DNA of 64,000 bases, from the NCBI GenBank assembly GCA_964492485.1, contig CAZBKM010000003.1:62001-126000 (forward strand), in the 5' to 3' direction. The notes under the pieces are model-generated. The model saw only the letters and a list, made by a program, of their open reading frames with translations, was not told the DNA's origin and ran no database searches. The translations under genes and the position numbers were made by a program. This document shows positions 32,994 through 42,416 of the stretch, one piece after another. Positions within the stretch are counted from its first letter, which is position 1; every line of letters begins with the position of its first letter. This DNA is from UBA5336 sp964492485 (GTDB lineage: Bacteria > Pseudomonadota > Alphaproteobacteria > Caulobacterales > Hyphomonadaceae).

Positions 32994-35110
32994 GCGCCGG
33001 GGCCGATCCTGGCCCCGACACGACCGGGCGCCCGCCGCTTCCCGGACCCGGAAAGCGGCTGGCCTGGCTGGCCTTGGCGGTGGCCGTGTTGCTTGCCGCG
33101 ATCCTCGTGCTCGACCGCGTCTTCCCGCCGCCGCTGGAGCGCGCGGCCACGGCCTCGCTCTGGGTCAGCGACCGCGAGGGACGGCCCTTGCGAGCCTTTC
33201 CGACTGAGGAGGGACGCTGGCGCCTGCCGGCCGACCTGGACCGGACGGATCCGGCCTTTGTCGCCGCCCTGCTGGAGATCGAGGACCGGCGGTTTCACGC
33301 CCATGGTGGGGTCGACTGGCTGGCCCTCTTGCGGGCCGCGGGACAGTCCGTGCGCGCCGGAGAGGTCGTCTCCGGCGGGTCGACGATCACCATGCAGCTT
33401 GCCCGGCTGCTGGAACCGCGCCCTCGCACCATCGGGTCCAAGCTCATCGAGCTGGTGCGGGCTCACCAGATCGAAGCCCGGCTCAGCAAGCGTGAGATCC
33501 TGGAACTCTATCTGACGCTGGCGCCCTATGGCGGCAATCTGGAGGGTGTGAGAGCGGCGAGCTGGCGCTATTTCGGACACGGTCCCGACCGCCTCTCCGA
33601 TGACGAGGTCGCCCTTCTGATCGCGCTGCCCCAGGCGCCGGAGGGACGGCGGCCTGATCGACGCCCGGAGGTGGCCAAGCGGTCGCGCAACCGGATCGCG
33701 GACCTGCTCGAGGCGAGGGGTCGGGTCTCGCCGGCGCGGGCGGCCGCGGCGCGCGAGGCCGCCTTGCCTGACACCTGGCACGCCTTTCCGTCCCTTGCCT
33801 GGCATGCCAGCGACGAGGCGCGTCGTCGGGCAACGGAAACGGCGGGCGACGTGGTGACCACGCTCGACGCGCCCCTGCAGCGCGAGCTCGAGGCGCTGAT
33901 GGCAAGCCGGTTGGCGCCGGAAGCGCCCCACGTTCAGGCCAGTGTGCTGGTGGTGGACATTCCCACCCGAGCAGTGCGCGCAGCGATCGGTTCGGCCTCG
34001 CGGGAGCGTCCGGGCGGCTGGCTCGACCTGACCGCACAGGTCCGCTCGCCCGGATCGGCGCTGAAACCGTTCATCTACGGCCTGGCCTTCGACGACGGAC
34101 TGGCCGACCCCCAAACGCGGATCACAGACCTTCCCCGGAGGTTCGCAGCCTACCAGCCGGAGAATTTCGACCGCAGCTTTCAAGGCGACGTCACCGTGGC
34201 CGAGGCCTTGCAGCATTCCCTGAACGTGCCGGCCGTCCTCACACTCGCGGCGCTCGGGCCGGACCGGCTGGCGGCCAAACTCGCCCATTCCGGCATAGTG
34301 CTGCGCCTGGGCGGCGGTCCGGATCGGGCGGGTCTGGCGCTGGCCCTGGGGGGTGCGGGGGTCACGGCACGCGACCTGGCGGTGCTATACGCCGCGCTGG
34401 GCGATCACGGCAGGGTGCGCCCGCTGGCCTGGCGGCGTGAGGAAGTTGCCGCAGACGCCGAGGTCTCCTCCCATCCGCTCCTCAGCCCGTACAGTGCCGA
34501 AGCGATCCTGGGCATCCTGCGCGAGGCGCCGGCGCCGGCCGGTCGTGTCCCCGCTGCATTGACCCGGGACGGTCCTGCCATCGCGTTCAAGACCGGTACG
34601 TCCTATGGGTACCGGGATGCCTGGGCTGCCGGTGTCGCGGGCGACCTGGCGCTGGTGGTCTGGGTGGGGCGTGCGGATGGTGGACCCCGGCCGGGGCAGA
34701 CGGGACGGGCGGCCGCGCTGCCCCTTCTGTTCGAAGTGGCCGACAGGGCGACCCGTCACCTGGACAGCGACCGGGCGGTTCGGGCGCCCGACGCCCGCGC
34801 TCAGCCCGACATACCGGCCCTGGCCAGGCTCGATCCGGACGGCGGGGGGCCGCGGATCCTCTTTCCGCCCGACGGGGCTGAGCTGTGGGCAGGTGCCCTG
34901 GATGGTCGCCCCGCGCGCGCGTTCGTGTTGTCGGGGCGTGGTTCCGGGCAGCTCGACTGGTATGTGGACGGCCTGCCTGTCGGACGCGATGCGGCCGGGG
35001 CGCCGGTCTGGTCACCCCAGCGGGCAGGCTTCTACAAGGTGACCGCCGTCGACCCCACGGGGCGCAGCGTCTCTGCGCTGGTCAGGGTCATCGGCGCGCC
35101 CAGTGGCTGA
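32990..35110 (+). CDS. pbpC: Penicillin-binding protein 1C
   Basis: Bifunctional peptidoglycan synthase, 706 residues, anchored by one N-terminal helix (WLALAVAVLLAAILVL). The GT51 transglycosylase domain has the catalytic Glu in LEIEDRRFHAHGGVD and SGGSTITMQLARLLEPR. The transpeptidase domain has SxxK in RSPGSALKPFIYG, SxN in HSLNVPAVLTL and KTG in AIAFKTGTSYGYRDAWAAG. The C-terminal PBP1C beta domain begins near RILFPPDGAELW. It is translationally coupled to the macroglobulin gene. Confidence 0.96.
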   Translation: MSAGADPGPDTTGRPPLPGPGKRLAWLALAVAVLLAAILVLDRVFPPPLERAATASLWVSDREGRPLRAFPTEEGRWRLPADLDRTDPAFVAALLEIEDRRFHAHGGVDWLALLRAAGQSVRAGEVVSGGSTITMQLARLLEPRPRTIGSKLIELVRAHQIEARLSKREILELYLTLAPYGGNLEGVRAASWRYFGHGPDRLSDDEVALLIALPQAPEGRRPDRRPEVAKRSRNRIADLLEARGRVSPARAAAAREAALPDTWHAFPSLAWHASDEARRRATETAGDVVTTLDAPLQRELEALMASRLAPEAPHVQASVLVVDIPTRAVRAAIGSASRERPGGWLDLTAQVRSPGSALKPFIYGLAFDDGLADPQTRITDLPRRFAAYQPENFDRSFQGDVTVAEALQHSLNVPAVLTLAALGPDRLAAKLAHSGIVLRLGGGPDRAGLALALGGAGVTARDLAVLYAALGDHGRVRPLAWRREEVAADAEVSSHPLLSPYSAEAILGILREAPAPAGRVPAALTRDGPAIAFKTGTSYGYRDAWAAGVAGDLALVVWVGRADGGPRPGQTGRAAALPLLFEVADRATRHLDSDRAVRAPDARAQPDIPALARLDPDGGGPRILFPPDGAELWAGALDGRPARAFVLSGRGSGQLDWYVDGLPVGRDAAGAPVWSPQRAGFYKVTAVDPTGRSVSALVRVIGAPSG

Positions 35111-35262
35111 TCGCCAGGAGGTGCGCGCCCAAAGGACGCGCCCTGGCGTGTGTGACCTTTTCGCCAGTCCCGGCTACACACGTGCGTGAGCGGTGCCAAA
35201 GGGGGTCGAAATGCGGTCGCAAAGACCGCATATCGCGCTCAGCAAACAGAACGGAATCGACC

Positions 35263-35910
35263 ATGCGCTGGATGAATGCCACTTCGAGCCCCCTTCTTGT
35301 GGGTCTTGTTTCAGCCGCCTTCGCCATGTTCTCCGCGAGCGCAGGGGCCGAGACCACGCCGATGGAGATCAAGACGGTGGAGGATGCGCGCAGCGCGGTC
35401 TTTGCCGGCGGGTGCTTCTGGTGCGTGGAAGCGGATTTCGACAAGGTCGACGGCGTGCTCGAAACCATTTCGGGCTATGTGGGCGGCAAGAGCACGGCAC
35501 CGACCTATCGCACCCATGCACGCGACGGGCATCTGGAAGCGGTCAGGATCGCCTTCGACCCGGATCGGGTGAGCTATGAGCAGCTCGTTACCCACTTTTT
35601 CCGCAGCATCGATCCCACCGACGCCGGTGGTCAGTTCTGTGACCGTGGGCACAGCTATACCACGGCCGTCTTCGCCCAGAATGAGCGGCAGGCGGAAATC
35701 GCGCGGTCCGAGATCGCGGCGATCGAGGCGTCAGGCCGGCTCGACGCGCCGGTGGTCACCAGGGTGCGCGGCGACGAAACCTTTTATCCTGCCGAGGATT
35801 ACCACCAGGATTATTACAAGAAGAAGCCATTGAAGTATCAGTTCTACCGCCAGGCCTGCGGCCGCGACGCCCGTCTGGAGGAGGTCTGGGGCGAAGACGC
35901 CACCGGGTGA
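35263..35910 (+). CDS. msrA: Secreted peptide-methionine (S)-S-oxide reductase
   Basis: Repairs oxidised methionine. 215 residues with an N-terminal signal peptide (hydrophobic LVGLVSAAFAMFSASAGAE), so it acts outside the cytoplasm. The active-site motif is FAGGCFWCVEADF, with the nucleophilic Cys. SGYVGGKSTAPTYRTHARDG and the C-terminal AEDYHQDYYKKKPLKYQFY are family hallmarks. A further Cys in the C-terminal YRQACGRD may resolve the disulfide. ATG at 35263, weak ribosome binding site. The 152-base gap after pbpC suggests its own promoter. Periplasmic MsrA next to envelope-defence genes fits protection against oxidants. Confidence 0.94.
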   Translation: MRWMNATSSPLLVGLVSAAFAMFSASAGAETTPMEIKTVEDARSAVFAGGCFWCVEADFDKVDGVLETISGYVGGKSTAPTYRTHARDGHLEAVRIAFDPDRVSYEQLVTHFFRSIDPTDAGGQFCDRGHSYTTAVFAQNERQAEIARSEIAAIEASGRLDAPVVTRVRGDETFYPAEDYHQDYYKKKPLKYQFYRQACGRDARLEEVWGEDATG

Positions 35911-35928
35911 GCCTTTGCCTTCGGCGGC

Positions 35929-37656
35929 TCACGTCTCCGTGTCGGGCCCCGGCAAGGGCGGGCAGGGATCCGGCTTGCGCTCCGAAACGCCTGAAAACTG
36001 TTCTTCCCAGTCCGCATCGCGGGCCAGTGGGACGTAACCCGACCCGATATAGAGTTCCAGCCGGCGCTCGATGGGACAGCCATCAGGGCGTTGGCCCAGG
36101 GGTACGATGAGCGTGCCCACATGTTCGAACCTGGCGAAGTCCGCACGGATGCGGGGGCGGAAGTCTGGACGGTCGCTCGCCACGAGGACCCGGTCGTCAA
36201 TGTCTCCGTCCAGCGGCTGACGCTCGGCAAAGCTTTTCACGTCGGCCGTGCGCCGCCAGCTGATCAGGGGCACGTCCAGTGTGCTGCGCGCATAATAGTC
36301 TACGCCATGCCAGATCTCGCGCTCGTCGACGAGCAGGGCAGTCGCCTCGTGGCGCTGGACTTCGCGCACCAGGGCGCGGGCCGTTTCCTCCCAGCCCCGC
36401 GCGCGCTTGAGCGCGTTGTCCAGGCCCAGCGAAGCCGTGACGGCGGGCGGGCTCGCCACCAGTGCCCCCGCGCCAAGCGCCAGCGTCGCGTGAAGGGCGA
36501 AGGCGGCAATCAACAGGCCCGAGAGCTGGAATCGCTGCCAGGCGCCGATGGCGAGAAGCAGCGCCGCCATGCCGAGGCCGAGGGCGATCCTGAAGCCCGT
36601 GGCGAGATCGGGGACGAGCTGGACGGCGACGGCCGTGACGGCGGCGATGGCAAGCCAGACCGCGCGGTTCGACCCGGCGCGGATCAGCCAGCCTGCGACC
36701 AGGACGCTGGCGGCCGGGTAGGCGGTGGCCGCCCAGTTCGCATGTGCGCGCGACAGGACGGCCTGGATGGCGATGATGACCAGAACCGGAAGGATGAAGC
36801 ACAGGAGCCAGCGATCGGCGGCGCGTTCTTCCAGCGTGCCGCGTTGTCTGAAGGCGACCAGGCCGATCAGCAGGGCGAGAAAGCCCACGGGGCCGAAAAT
36901 GCCCATCTGATCCACGAGGAATTTCGGCAGGTTCTCAAGGTTGAACAGGGGGCCGCCGAGATTCGCATTGTCGACGGTGTGGCTCACCGTGTCGAAGGCG
37001 TTCGCGGCATTCCAGGCCAGGTGCGGTGCGAGCACGAGCGCGGCGACCCCCAGACTCACGGCCCCCTTGAGGCCCAGAAGCGCACGCCGTGACGGTGGAT
37101 CGATCAGTGCCGTGAGGCCAAGCCCGATCACGAAGTAGAGAGCGGCATACTTGGCCAGCATCGCCACGCCGATGGCCAGACCCAGCGCAATATGCCCAAC
37201 CCAGCCCGAGACGCCCTGACGGGCCCGCCAGTAGAGATAGAGCGCGGCAGAGAACACCGGCAGCAGGACGCCGTCGGTGGACAGAAGCATGGACGAGAGA
37301 ATCACGCCCGGCATCAGCGCATAGGTCAGCGCCGCATAGAGACCGACGCGCGAACCGTAGATCGCCCGCCCGAGGAAGAACAGCGCGGCGGCAGCCAGTG
37401 TGTGCAGGAACGGAGCGGGCAAGCGGATTGCCCACACTGCGTCCCCGAAGAGGTCGGTCGCAGCCCGGATCACCCAGGCGATGAGGGGCGGCTTTGAATA
37501 GTAGCCCCAGTCTAGCGTCCGGCTCCAGCGCCAGTACTGGGCTTCATCGGCATAGAGGTCGAGCCCGGAGACCAGCACGGCCGCGACCCGCACGATCAGG
37601 AGCAGCCCGAGCAGCGCAAAAGTGACCCACGCGTAGCGGTCCGACATCAGCGCCAT
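35929..37656 (-). CDS. ArnT-like/PMT family membrane glycosyltransferase
   Basis: 575 residues. A GT-C enzyme using a lipid-linked sugar donor, of the GT39/PMT_2 (glycosyltransferase family 39-like) group. About twelve membrane segments precede a periplasmic C-terminal domain. The catalytic-loop motif YADEAQYWRWSRTLDWGYYS is followed by KPPLIAWVIR. Other recognisable stretches: YAALTYALMPGVILSSML and LSTDGVLLPVFSAALY. Such enzymes add sugars to lipid A, hopanoids or cell-wall polymers; the acceptor cannot be told. The ATG at 37656 follows AAGGGAG. It is divergent from the TonB receptor gene. Confidence 0.88.
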   Translation of the reverse strand: MALMSDRYAWVTFALLGLLLIVRVAAVLVSGLDLYADEAQYWRWSRTLDWGYYSKPPLIAWVIRAATDLFGDAVWAIRLPAPFLHTLAAAALFFLGRAIYGSRVGLYAALTYALMPGVILSSMLLSTDGVLLPVFSAALYLYWRARQGVSGWVGHIALGLAIGVAMLAKYAALYFVIGLGLTALIDPPSRRALLGLKGAVSLGVAALVLAPHLAWNAANAFDTVSHTVDNANLGGPLFNLENLPKFLVDQMGIFGPVGFLALLIGLVAFRQRGTLEERAADRWLLCFILPVLVIIAIQAVLSRAHANWAATAYPAASVLVAGWLIRAGSNRAVWLAIAAVTAVAVQLVPDLATGFRIALGLGMAALLLAIGAWQRFQLSGLLIAAFALHATLALGAGALVASPPAVTASLGLDNALKRARGWEETARALVREVQRHEATALLVDEREIWHGVDYYARSTLDVPLISWRRTADVKSFAERQPLDGDIDDRVLVASDRPDFRPRIRADFARFEHVGTLIVPLGQRPDGCPIERRLELYIGSGYVPLARDADWEEQFSGVSERKPDPCPPLPGPDTET

Positions 37657-37820
37657 GCGCCGCTCCCTTCAGGACGGTGATCGATGCGGACGCTAGGACC
37701 ACCCGGCCTCGAAATAAACCCTTTCGGTCGTTTCCCGCGCTGATGTGACATCTGCAATCTTATATAGAATAAAATTCAATGACAATTTATTGTAGACACC
37801 TGATCGCATTTGTTGCGCCG

Positions 37821-37835
37821 CGAACACAGTGTTCG
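37821..37835. promoter_or_regulatory. 15-bp perfect palindrome, unknown regulator
   Basis: CGAACAC and GTGTTCG flank a single central A. The site lies 13 bases before the Pho box and about 137 bases upstream of the receptor start. The regulator is not known; the arms do not match the alphaproteobacterial LexA direct repeat GTTC-N7-GTTC. Confidence 0.4.
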
Positions 37836-37847
37836 TCTATGACCAAC

Positions 37848-37887
37848 CTGTCATCGAAGTTTCACGACAACTTTACTGAACTGTCTC
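37848..37887 (+). promoter_or_regulatory. Four-repeat Pho box upstream of TonB receptor
   Basis: Four heptamers recur at exactly 11-base intervals: CTGTCAT (37848), GTTTCAC (37859), ACTTTAC (37870) and CTGTCTC (37881), each separated by 4 bases. This is the architecture of PhoB sites, direct repeats of CTGTCAT or TTTCAC-type halves. The last repeat ends 84 bases before the receptor start. PhoB control is inferred. Confidence 0.65.
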
Positions 37888-37971
37888 GGCTCGTGCGTAA
37901 CGCCGCCTCAGCCGTACATCGATTGGCGCCCCAATCGACGGCTTTCACGAATACTCGAGGGGTTATCACCG

Positions 37972-40900
37972 ATGATGAACTGGAAGACACTCGCAGGCGG
38001 CGCCGCCGTCTCCGTCATGGCGATGGCCGCCGTGCAGCAGGCCGAAGCCCAGGTAACCACGTCCGGCATACGTGGTTCTGTCACGACCGAGACCGGCACG
38101 CCGATCGCCGGTGCCACGGTTACCGTGACCGATCCGGCCACCGGTTTCGCCCGGCAAACCGAGACGAGCGCCAATGGCTTCTTCTCCTTCCGCGGCCTGC
38201 CCGTCGGCGGTCGTTACGATGTCTCGGTTGCGTCGTCGGCTTATCAGTCCGAAGTGATCGAGGGCGTTGGCCTGAATCTCGGTGACACGACGGATGTCAA
38301 CTTTGCGCTAGCTGGTGACGAGGCCCGGACGCTCGATGCCGTGGTCGTGACCGCGAGCGGCGCCGATATTGCGCAGGTGGCCGTTGGCCCGAGCGCCGTT
38401 TTTGGTATCGAGACTCTTGAAAGAGCCCCGGCCATCAACCGTAACATTGTTGACGTCCTGCGCATTGATCCGCGCGTCTATGTCGATGAAAGCCGAGGCG
38501 ACATCAACCCGGTCCAGTGCGGCGGCAAGAATCCCCGTTTCAACTCGCTCACGCTCGATGGCGTTCGCCTGAATGATGGTTTCGGCCTCAACTCCAATGG
38601 TTACCCGACCGAGCGTCAGCCCTTCCCGTTCGACGCAATCGAGGAAGTCGCCATCGAACTCGCCCCATTCGACGTCGAATATGGCGGCTTCACGGCCTGT
38701 AACATCAACGCCGTCACCAAGTCCGGCACCAATGAATTTCACGGTTCGCTGTTCTACGACTACACATCGAATGATCTGCAGGGCGACTCGCTTGAAGGCG
38801 ATAACGTTGCCGTTCCGGATTTTGACGAGCAGCGATACGGTGCCCAGGTTGGCGGACCAATCATCAAGGACAAGCTGTTCTTCTCAATTGCCTATGAGAA
38901 GCTTGAGGGCGTGAACCTGTTCACTCGCGGGTCGGCGGAATCGGGCGCGATCAACGCAAATCCCGACCTTCCACAGGCCACGCTCGACGAGATCCGGCAG
39001 ATTGCCCAGGACGTCTATGGCTATGACGTCGGCAATGAGCCCTCGAGTTTCGACAACGAGGACGAGAAACTTCTCGTCAAACTGGACTGGAACATTAACA
39101 ACCAGCATCGTGCAGCCTTTACTTATAACTATAATGACGGCTTCAACATCAGCGCGTCCGATGGCGACTCTGACGAATTTGAGTTCGACAAGCACCTCTA
39201 TGAGCGCGGCGCGGAACTGAACCAGTATGTGGGCTACCTGTATTCCGACTGGACGCCGAACTTCTCGACGGAGCTGCGTGCCGGCTATGTCGAACTCGAC
39301 AACCGCCAGATCTCTCTCGGTGGAACGGATTTCGGTGAAATTACCATTTCAACGCCTGGGGCCGACGTCTATATCGGTGGCGACGATTCCCGCCAGGCGA
39401 ATAAACTAAAATACGACATTACCAGTTTTGCCGCAAAGGGCTTTTATTCCGCCGGCGACCACAATATCACCTTCGGATGGGAGCGCGAGCAGTACGAAAT
39501 CTTCAACGTCTTCGTTCAGCATGTCGAGACTGAGATCGATTTCGAGAGCATCGATTTCCTCGATGCCGACGGAAATGTCGTGTCCGAGATTTCTGCCGTC
39601 GAGGCCTTCCGTCGCGGTCTTGCCAGCAATGTCGACTACAACAACGCTCCTTCAGGTGATCCGTTCGATGCGGCCGCTGACTGGGGTTATGCGATCGACA
39701 CGCTGTATGCTCAGAATCAGTGGCAGGTGAATGAACAGCTCTCCGTGATAGGTGGTCTGCGCCTCGATTACTGGACGACTGATGACGCTCCGGAAACCAA
39801 TGCTGACTTTCTGGCCGATTACGGTTTCAGCAATGGTCAGACGCTCGATGGTCTGTCGCTGCTTCAGCCTCGCCTCGCCTTCACCTATGATTACAGCAAT
39901 GAGCTGACGTTCCGCGGCGGTATTGGCCTGTATTCGGGCGGTGACCCGAACGTGTGGCTCTCGAACACCTACTCGGCCAACAATGTACTCCAGTTCGGCG
40001 CGCGCGATCGCGGGCTCGAATTCTCCGATGAAATCACCCTTGAGGAGGGTCAGACGGTTGATGAGGCCCTCGCGGCCACGGGCGACCTGTCGCTCCTGGA
40101 CCCGGCGGTTGAGTACGGTCTGTGCGAAGATGGCGTTCCAAACGGCCCGGGCTGGTGTGTTCCCCAGACCCTTGTAGACTCGGTTGCGTCTGGTTCGGGT
40201 TCCAATTTCGAGATCAACTATCTTGATCCTGATTTCGAGATCCCCTCGGAGTGGAAAGTGGCTCTGGGCGCGACCTGGGTCCCGACCTTCGACACCGGGA
40301 ATTTCCTCGGCGGTGACTATGTCATCAATGCGGACCTGCTTTGGTCCAAGGGCGAAAATTCGGCGATCTGGCTGCGCGGCGACCTGGTTCAGACCGGCAC
40401 GACAGAAGACGGCTATCCGATATTCGACAGCCCGCTCGAAGACAGCTTCGTCCTCACCAATTCCGGCGAGGGCAATGAGAGCTTCACCGCGTCGATTTCT
40501 GTCGCCAAGGATTACGACTTTGGGCTCGATTGGGCGCTTGGCTATGCCTTCAACGACGCCAAGGATGCCCAGCCGATGACTAGCTCGGTGGCCTTCTCGA
40601 ACTATAACAACCGAGCGGCCTTCAATCCGCAGGAAGATGTGCTCTCCACTTCGGACTACAATATTGAGCATCGCTTCACTCTGCTGGTCAATTATGAGAA
40701 GGCCTTTTTCGGCGAGTACAACACCGAGATCTCGGCGTTCGGGACAGCGCGGTCTGGCCAGCCATACTCCTTGGCCTTCCAGGACAGCGGCTTCTTCAAT
40801 TTCACCCCTTTCCAGGAGATCGGCATTTTGCGCCCGGGCTCCGAACGCAATGACCAGGAAGGCTCCTGGTGGGGTAAGGTTGACCTGAAGCTAGAGCAGG

Positions 40901-41121
40901 AGTTTCCAGGAATCCGTCCGGCGGACCGTACCTCGGCATTCATCGTGATCGACAATTTCACGAACCTGTTGAATGATGAGTGGGGTATACTGCGCGAGCC
41001 GAACTTCCCGCCGATCGCGGAAGTTGATCCGGACACGGGTGAGTTGCTTGGCCAGCCGGAATCACGTGTCGGTGACGCCTCGCTCTGGGAAATTCGTCTC
41101 GGACTGCGTTACGAATTCTAG
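37972..41121 (+). CDS. Oar-like TonB-dependent outer-membrane receptor
   Basis: 1049 residues. A signal peptide (VSVMAMAAVQQAEAQ) is followed by a carboxypeptidase-regulatory-like beta sandwich: GIRGSVTTETGTPIAGATVT, then YDVSVASSAYQSEVI. The plug begins around LDAVVVTASGADIAQVAVGP and has DINPVQCGGKNPRFNSLTLD. The barrel continues to the end, closing with the C-terminal aromatic residue in LRYEF. Oar-type receptors import unknown substrates with TonB-ExbBD energy. The coding sequence is visibly less GC-rich than its neighbours. A Pho box upstream suggests induction by phosphate starvation. Start: ATG at 37972 with GAGGGG upstream; the next ATG follows immediately. Confidence 0.93.
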   Translation: MMNWKTLAGGAAVSVMAMAAVQQAEAQVTTSGIRGSVTTETGTPIAGATVTVTDPATGFARQTETSANGFFSFRGLPVGGRYDVSVASSAYQSEVIEGVGLNLGDTTDVNFALAGDEARTLDAVVVTASGADIAQVAVGPSAVFGIETLERAPAINRNIVDVLRIDPRVYVDESRGDINPVQCGGKNPRFNSLTLDGVRLNDGFGLNSNGYPTERQPFPFDAIEEVAIELAPFDVEYGGFTACNINAVTKSGTNEFHGSLFYDYTSNDLQGDSLEGDNVAVPDFDEQRYGAQVGGPIIKDKLFFSIAYEKLEGVNLFTRGSAESGAINANPDLPQATLDEIRQIAQDVYGYDVGNEPSSFDNEDEKLLVKLDWNINNQHRAAFTYNYNDGFNISASDGDSDEFEFDKHLYERGAELNQYVGYLYSDWTPNFSTELRAGYVELDNRQISLGGTDFGEITISTPGADVYIGGDDSRQANKLKYDITSFAAKGFYSAGDHNITFGWEREQYEIFNVFVQHVETEIDFESIDFLDADGNVVSEISAVEAFRRGLASNVDYNNAPSGDPFDAAADWGYAIDTLYAQNQWQVNEQLSVIGGLRLDYWTTDDAPETNADFLADYGFSNGQTLDGLSLLQPRLAFTYDYSNELTFRGGIGLYSGGDPNVWLSNTYSANNVLQFGARDRGLEFSDEITLEEGQTVDEALAATGDLSLLDPAVEYGLCEDGVPNGPGWCVPQTLVDSVASGSGSNFEINYLDPDFEIPSEWKVALGATWVPTFDTGNFLGGDYVINADLLWSKGENSAIWLRGDLVQTGTTEDGYPIFDSPLEDSFVLTNSGEGNESFTASISVAKDYDFGLDWALGYAFNDAKDAQPMTSSVAFSNYNNRAAFNPQEDVLSTSDYNIEHRFTLLVNYEKAFFGEYNTEISAFGTARSGQPYSLAFQDSGFFNFTPFQEIGILRPGSERNDQEGSWWGKVDLKLEQEFPGIRPADRTSAFIVIDNFTNLLNDEWGILREPNFPPIAEVDPDTGELLGQPESRVGDASLWEIRLGLRYEF

Positions 41122-41198
41122 CACCGGACGGTTTTAGACCGGGCACTGAAGAGTGTCCGGCCTGACAGCCCGTAGCCTACTCCTAGACTGATTAGGGC

Positions 41199-41235
41199 GG
41201 CCCCGGCGTAGTACGGGGCCGTTCGCTTTTGTTTT
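41199..41235 (+). terminator. Intrinsic terminator after TonB receptor
   Basis: GGCCCCG (41199-41205) pairs perfectly with CGGGGCC (41214-41220) across an 8-base loop. A T-rich stretch (TTTTGTTTT, 41227-41235) follows. It lies about 80 bases after the receptor stop. This is the clearest intrinsic terminator in the window. Confidence 0.8.
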
Positions 41236-41412
41236 CTCCGCTCCGGAGGCCGGCGCGATGGGGCGCGCATTGGTGGGCTCATCTACGTCACACCCAGCAC
41301 CCATCCTAGGCGCCCGCCTCGCCCCTGTCGGTTTTCGAGCCTTGCACAGGAAGGTTGGTTCGATCGGGTATCGCGCTGGTGTGGTTGCGCGAGCTATGGC
41401 ATTCGGCGCGCG

Positions 41413-42414
41413 ATGACGCGTGATCCGATCCACATCCTTCCCGAATGGGTGCCCCAGGCTGCGGTCTGGGTCGGCTGGCCGCGCCTGCCCGAGGAGTGGG
41501 GCGAGGATCTGGACGGGGCGCGCCAGGAGATCGCGGCGTTCGTCCGGGCGCTGGCGCATCTTGTCCCCGTCCGGATCGCTGCGGGTGACAGCGATGCGGC
41601 GCGGTTGGCCCGGGCGGTCTGCGGGTCCGGCGTGGATGTGGTCGAGATTCCGACCGGGGATATCTGGCTGCGCGATACAGGGCCCCTGTTCGGCCACCTG
41701 GCGGATGGGACCCCGACCGCAGCGGCCTTCGCCTTCAATGGCTGGGGCGGCAAGTATGACATGCCGGGCGATCGGGAGACCGCGCCGGCGCTCGCCGCTC
41801 GGGAAGGCTGGCCCTGTCGGGGCCATGCGCCGGTGCTGGAAGGCGGCGCGCTTGAAGTGGACGGAACGGGTACGGCGCTGACGACCCGGTCCTGCCTTCT
41901 CAACCCCAACCGGAACGGCTGGGATGAGGCCGCCGCCGAGGCCGTGCTGCGCGATACGCTCGGTCTGACGCGCGTGGTATGGATCGAGGACGGTCTGGCC
42001 GGCGATCATACCGATGGCCACATCGACAACGTCGCCCGCTTCATTGCGCCCGGCCATGTGGTCTGCCAGGCGCCGTCGGCACCGGACGACCCCCATGCGC
42101 GCCGGCTGGACGAAATCGCCCGCCAGCTTGCCGCCGCCGGCCTGGAGGTCAGCCGGATCCCGTCGCCTGGCCCCGTGCGGAACGCCAAGGGTGTCCCGCT
42201 TCCAGCCAGTCACATGAACTTCTTGATCACCGAGGGCGCCGTGCTGGTGCCCGTCTTCGACGAACAATTGGGCGCGGCGGCGTGCGAGGCCCTTGCCGCC
42301 TTGATGCCGGACCGCCACATCGTGCCTCTCGCCGCGACGCATATCCTGCGGGGCGGCGGCGGTGCGTTTCACTGCATGACGCGCGACGTGCCGCGCATTC
42401 CCTTGGAGGATTGA
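41413..42414 (+). CDS. aguA: Agmatine deiminase
   Basis: Converts agmatine to N-carbamoylputrescine and ammonia. 333 residues, pentein fold. Conserved stretches are EIPTGDIWLRDTGPLF, AFNGWGGKYDM, LEGGALEVDG, DHTDGHIDNVARF with the catalytic His/Asp region, and the C-terminal catalytic Cys in GGGGAFHCMT. The gene runs 2 bases into the ribosome binding site spacing of aguB, so they form one operon. No arginine decarboxylase to supply agmatine is seen in the window, so agmatine may be imported or made elsewhere. Confidence 0.95.
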   Translation: MTRDPIHILPEWVPQAAVWVGWPRLPEEWGEDLDGARQEIAAFVRALAHLVPVRIAAGDSDAARLARAVCGSGVDVVEIPTGDIWLRDTGPLFGHLADGTPTAAAFAFNGWGGKYDMPGDRETAPALAAREGWPCRGHAPVLEGGALEVDGTGTALTTRSCLLNPNRNGWDEAAAEAVLRDTLGLTRVVWIEDGLAGDHTDGHIDNVARFIAPGHVVCQAPSAPDDPHARRLDEIARQLAAAGLEVSRIPSPGPVRNAKGVPLPASHMNFLITEGAVLVPVFDEQLGAAACEALAALMPDRHIVPLAATHILRGGGGAFHCMTRDVPRIPLED

Positions 42415-42416
42415 AT

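Larger units (their letters stand above)
37657..37971. other. Divergent regulatory gap with AT-rich segment
   Basis: 315 bases between the glycosyltransferase and the TonB receptor. No gene is supported. It holds a clearly AT-rich block (about 37756-37797, including ACAAT/ATTGT arms), a perfect 15-bp palindrome at 37821-37835, and a four-repeat Pho box at 37848-37887. Both are close to the receptor gene. Confidence 0.6.
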
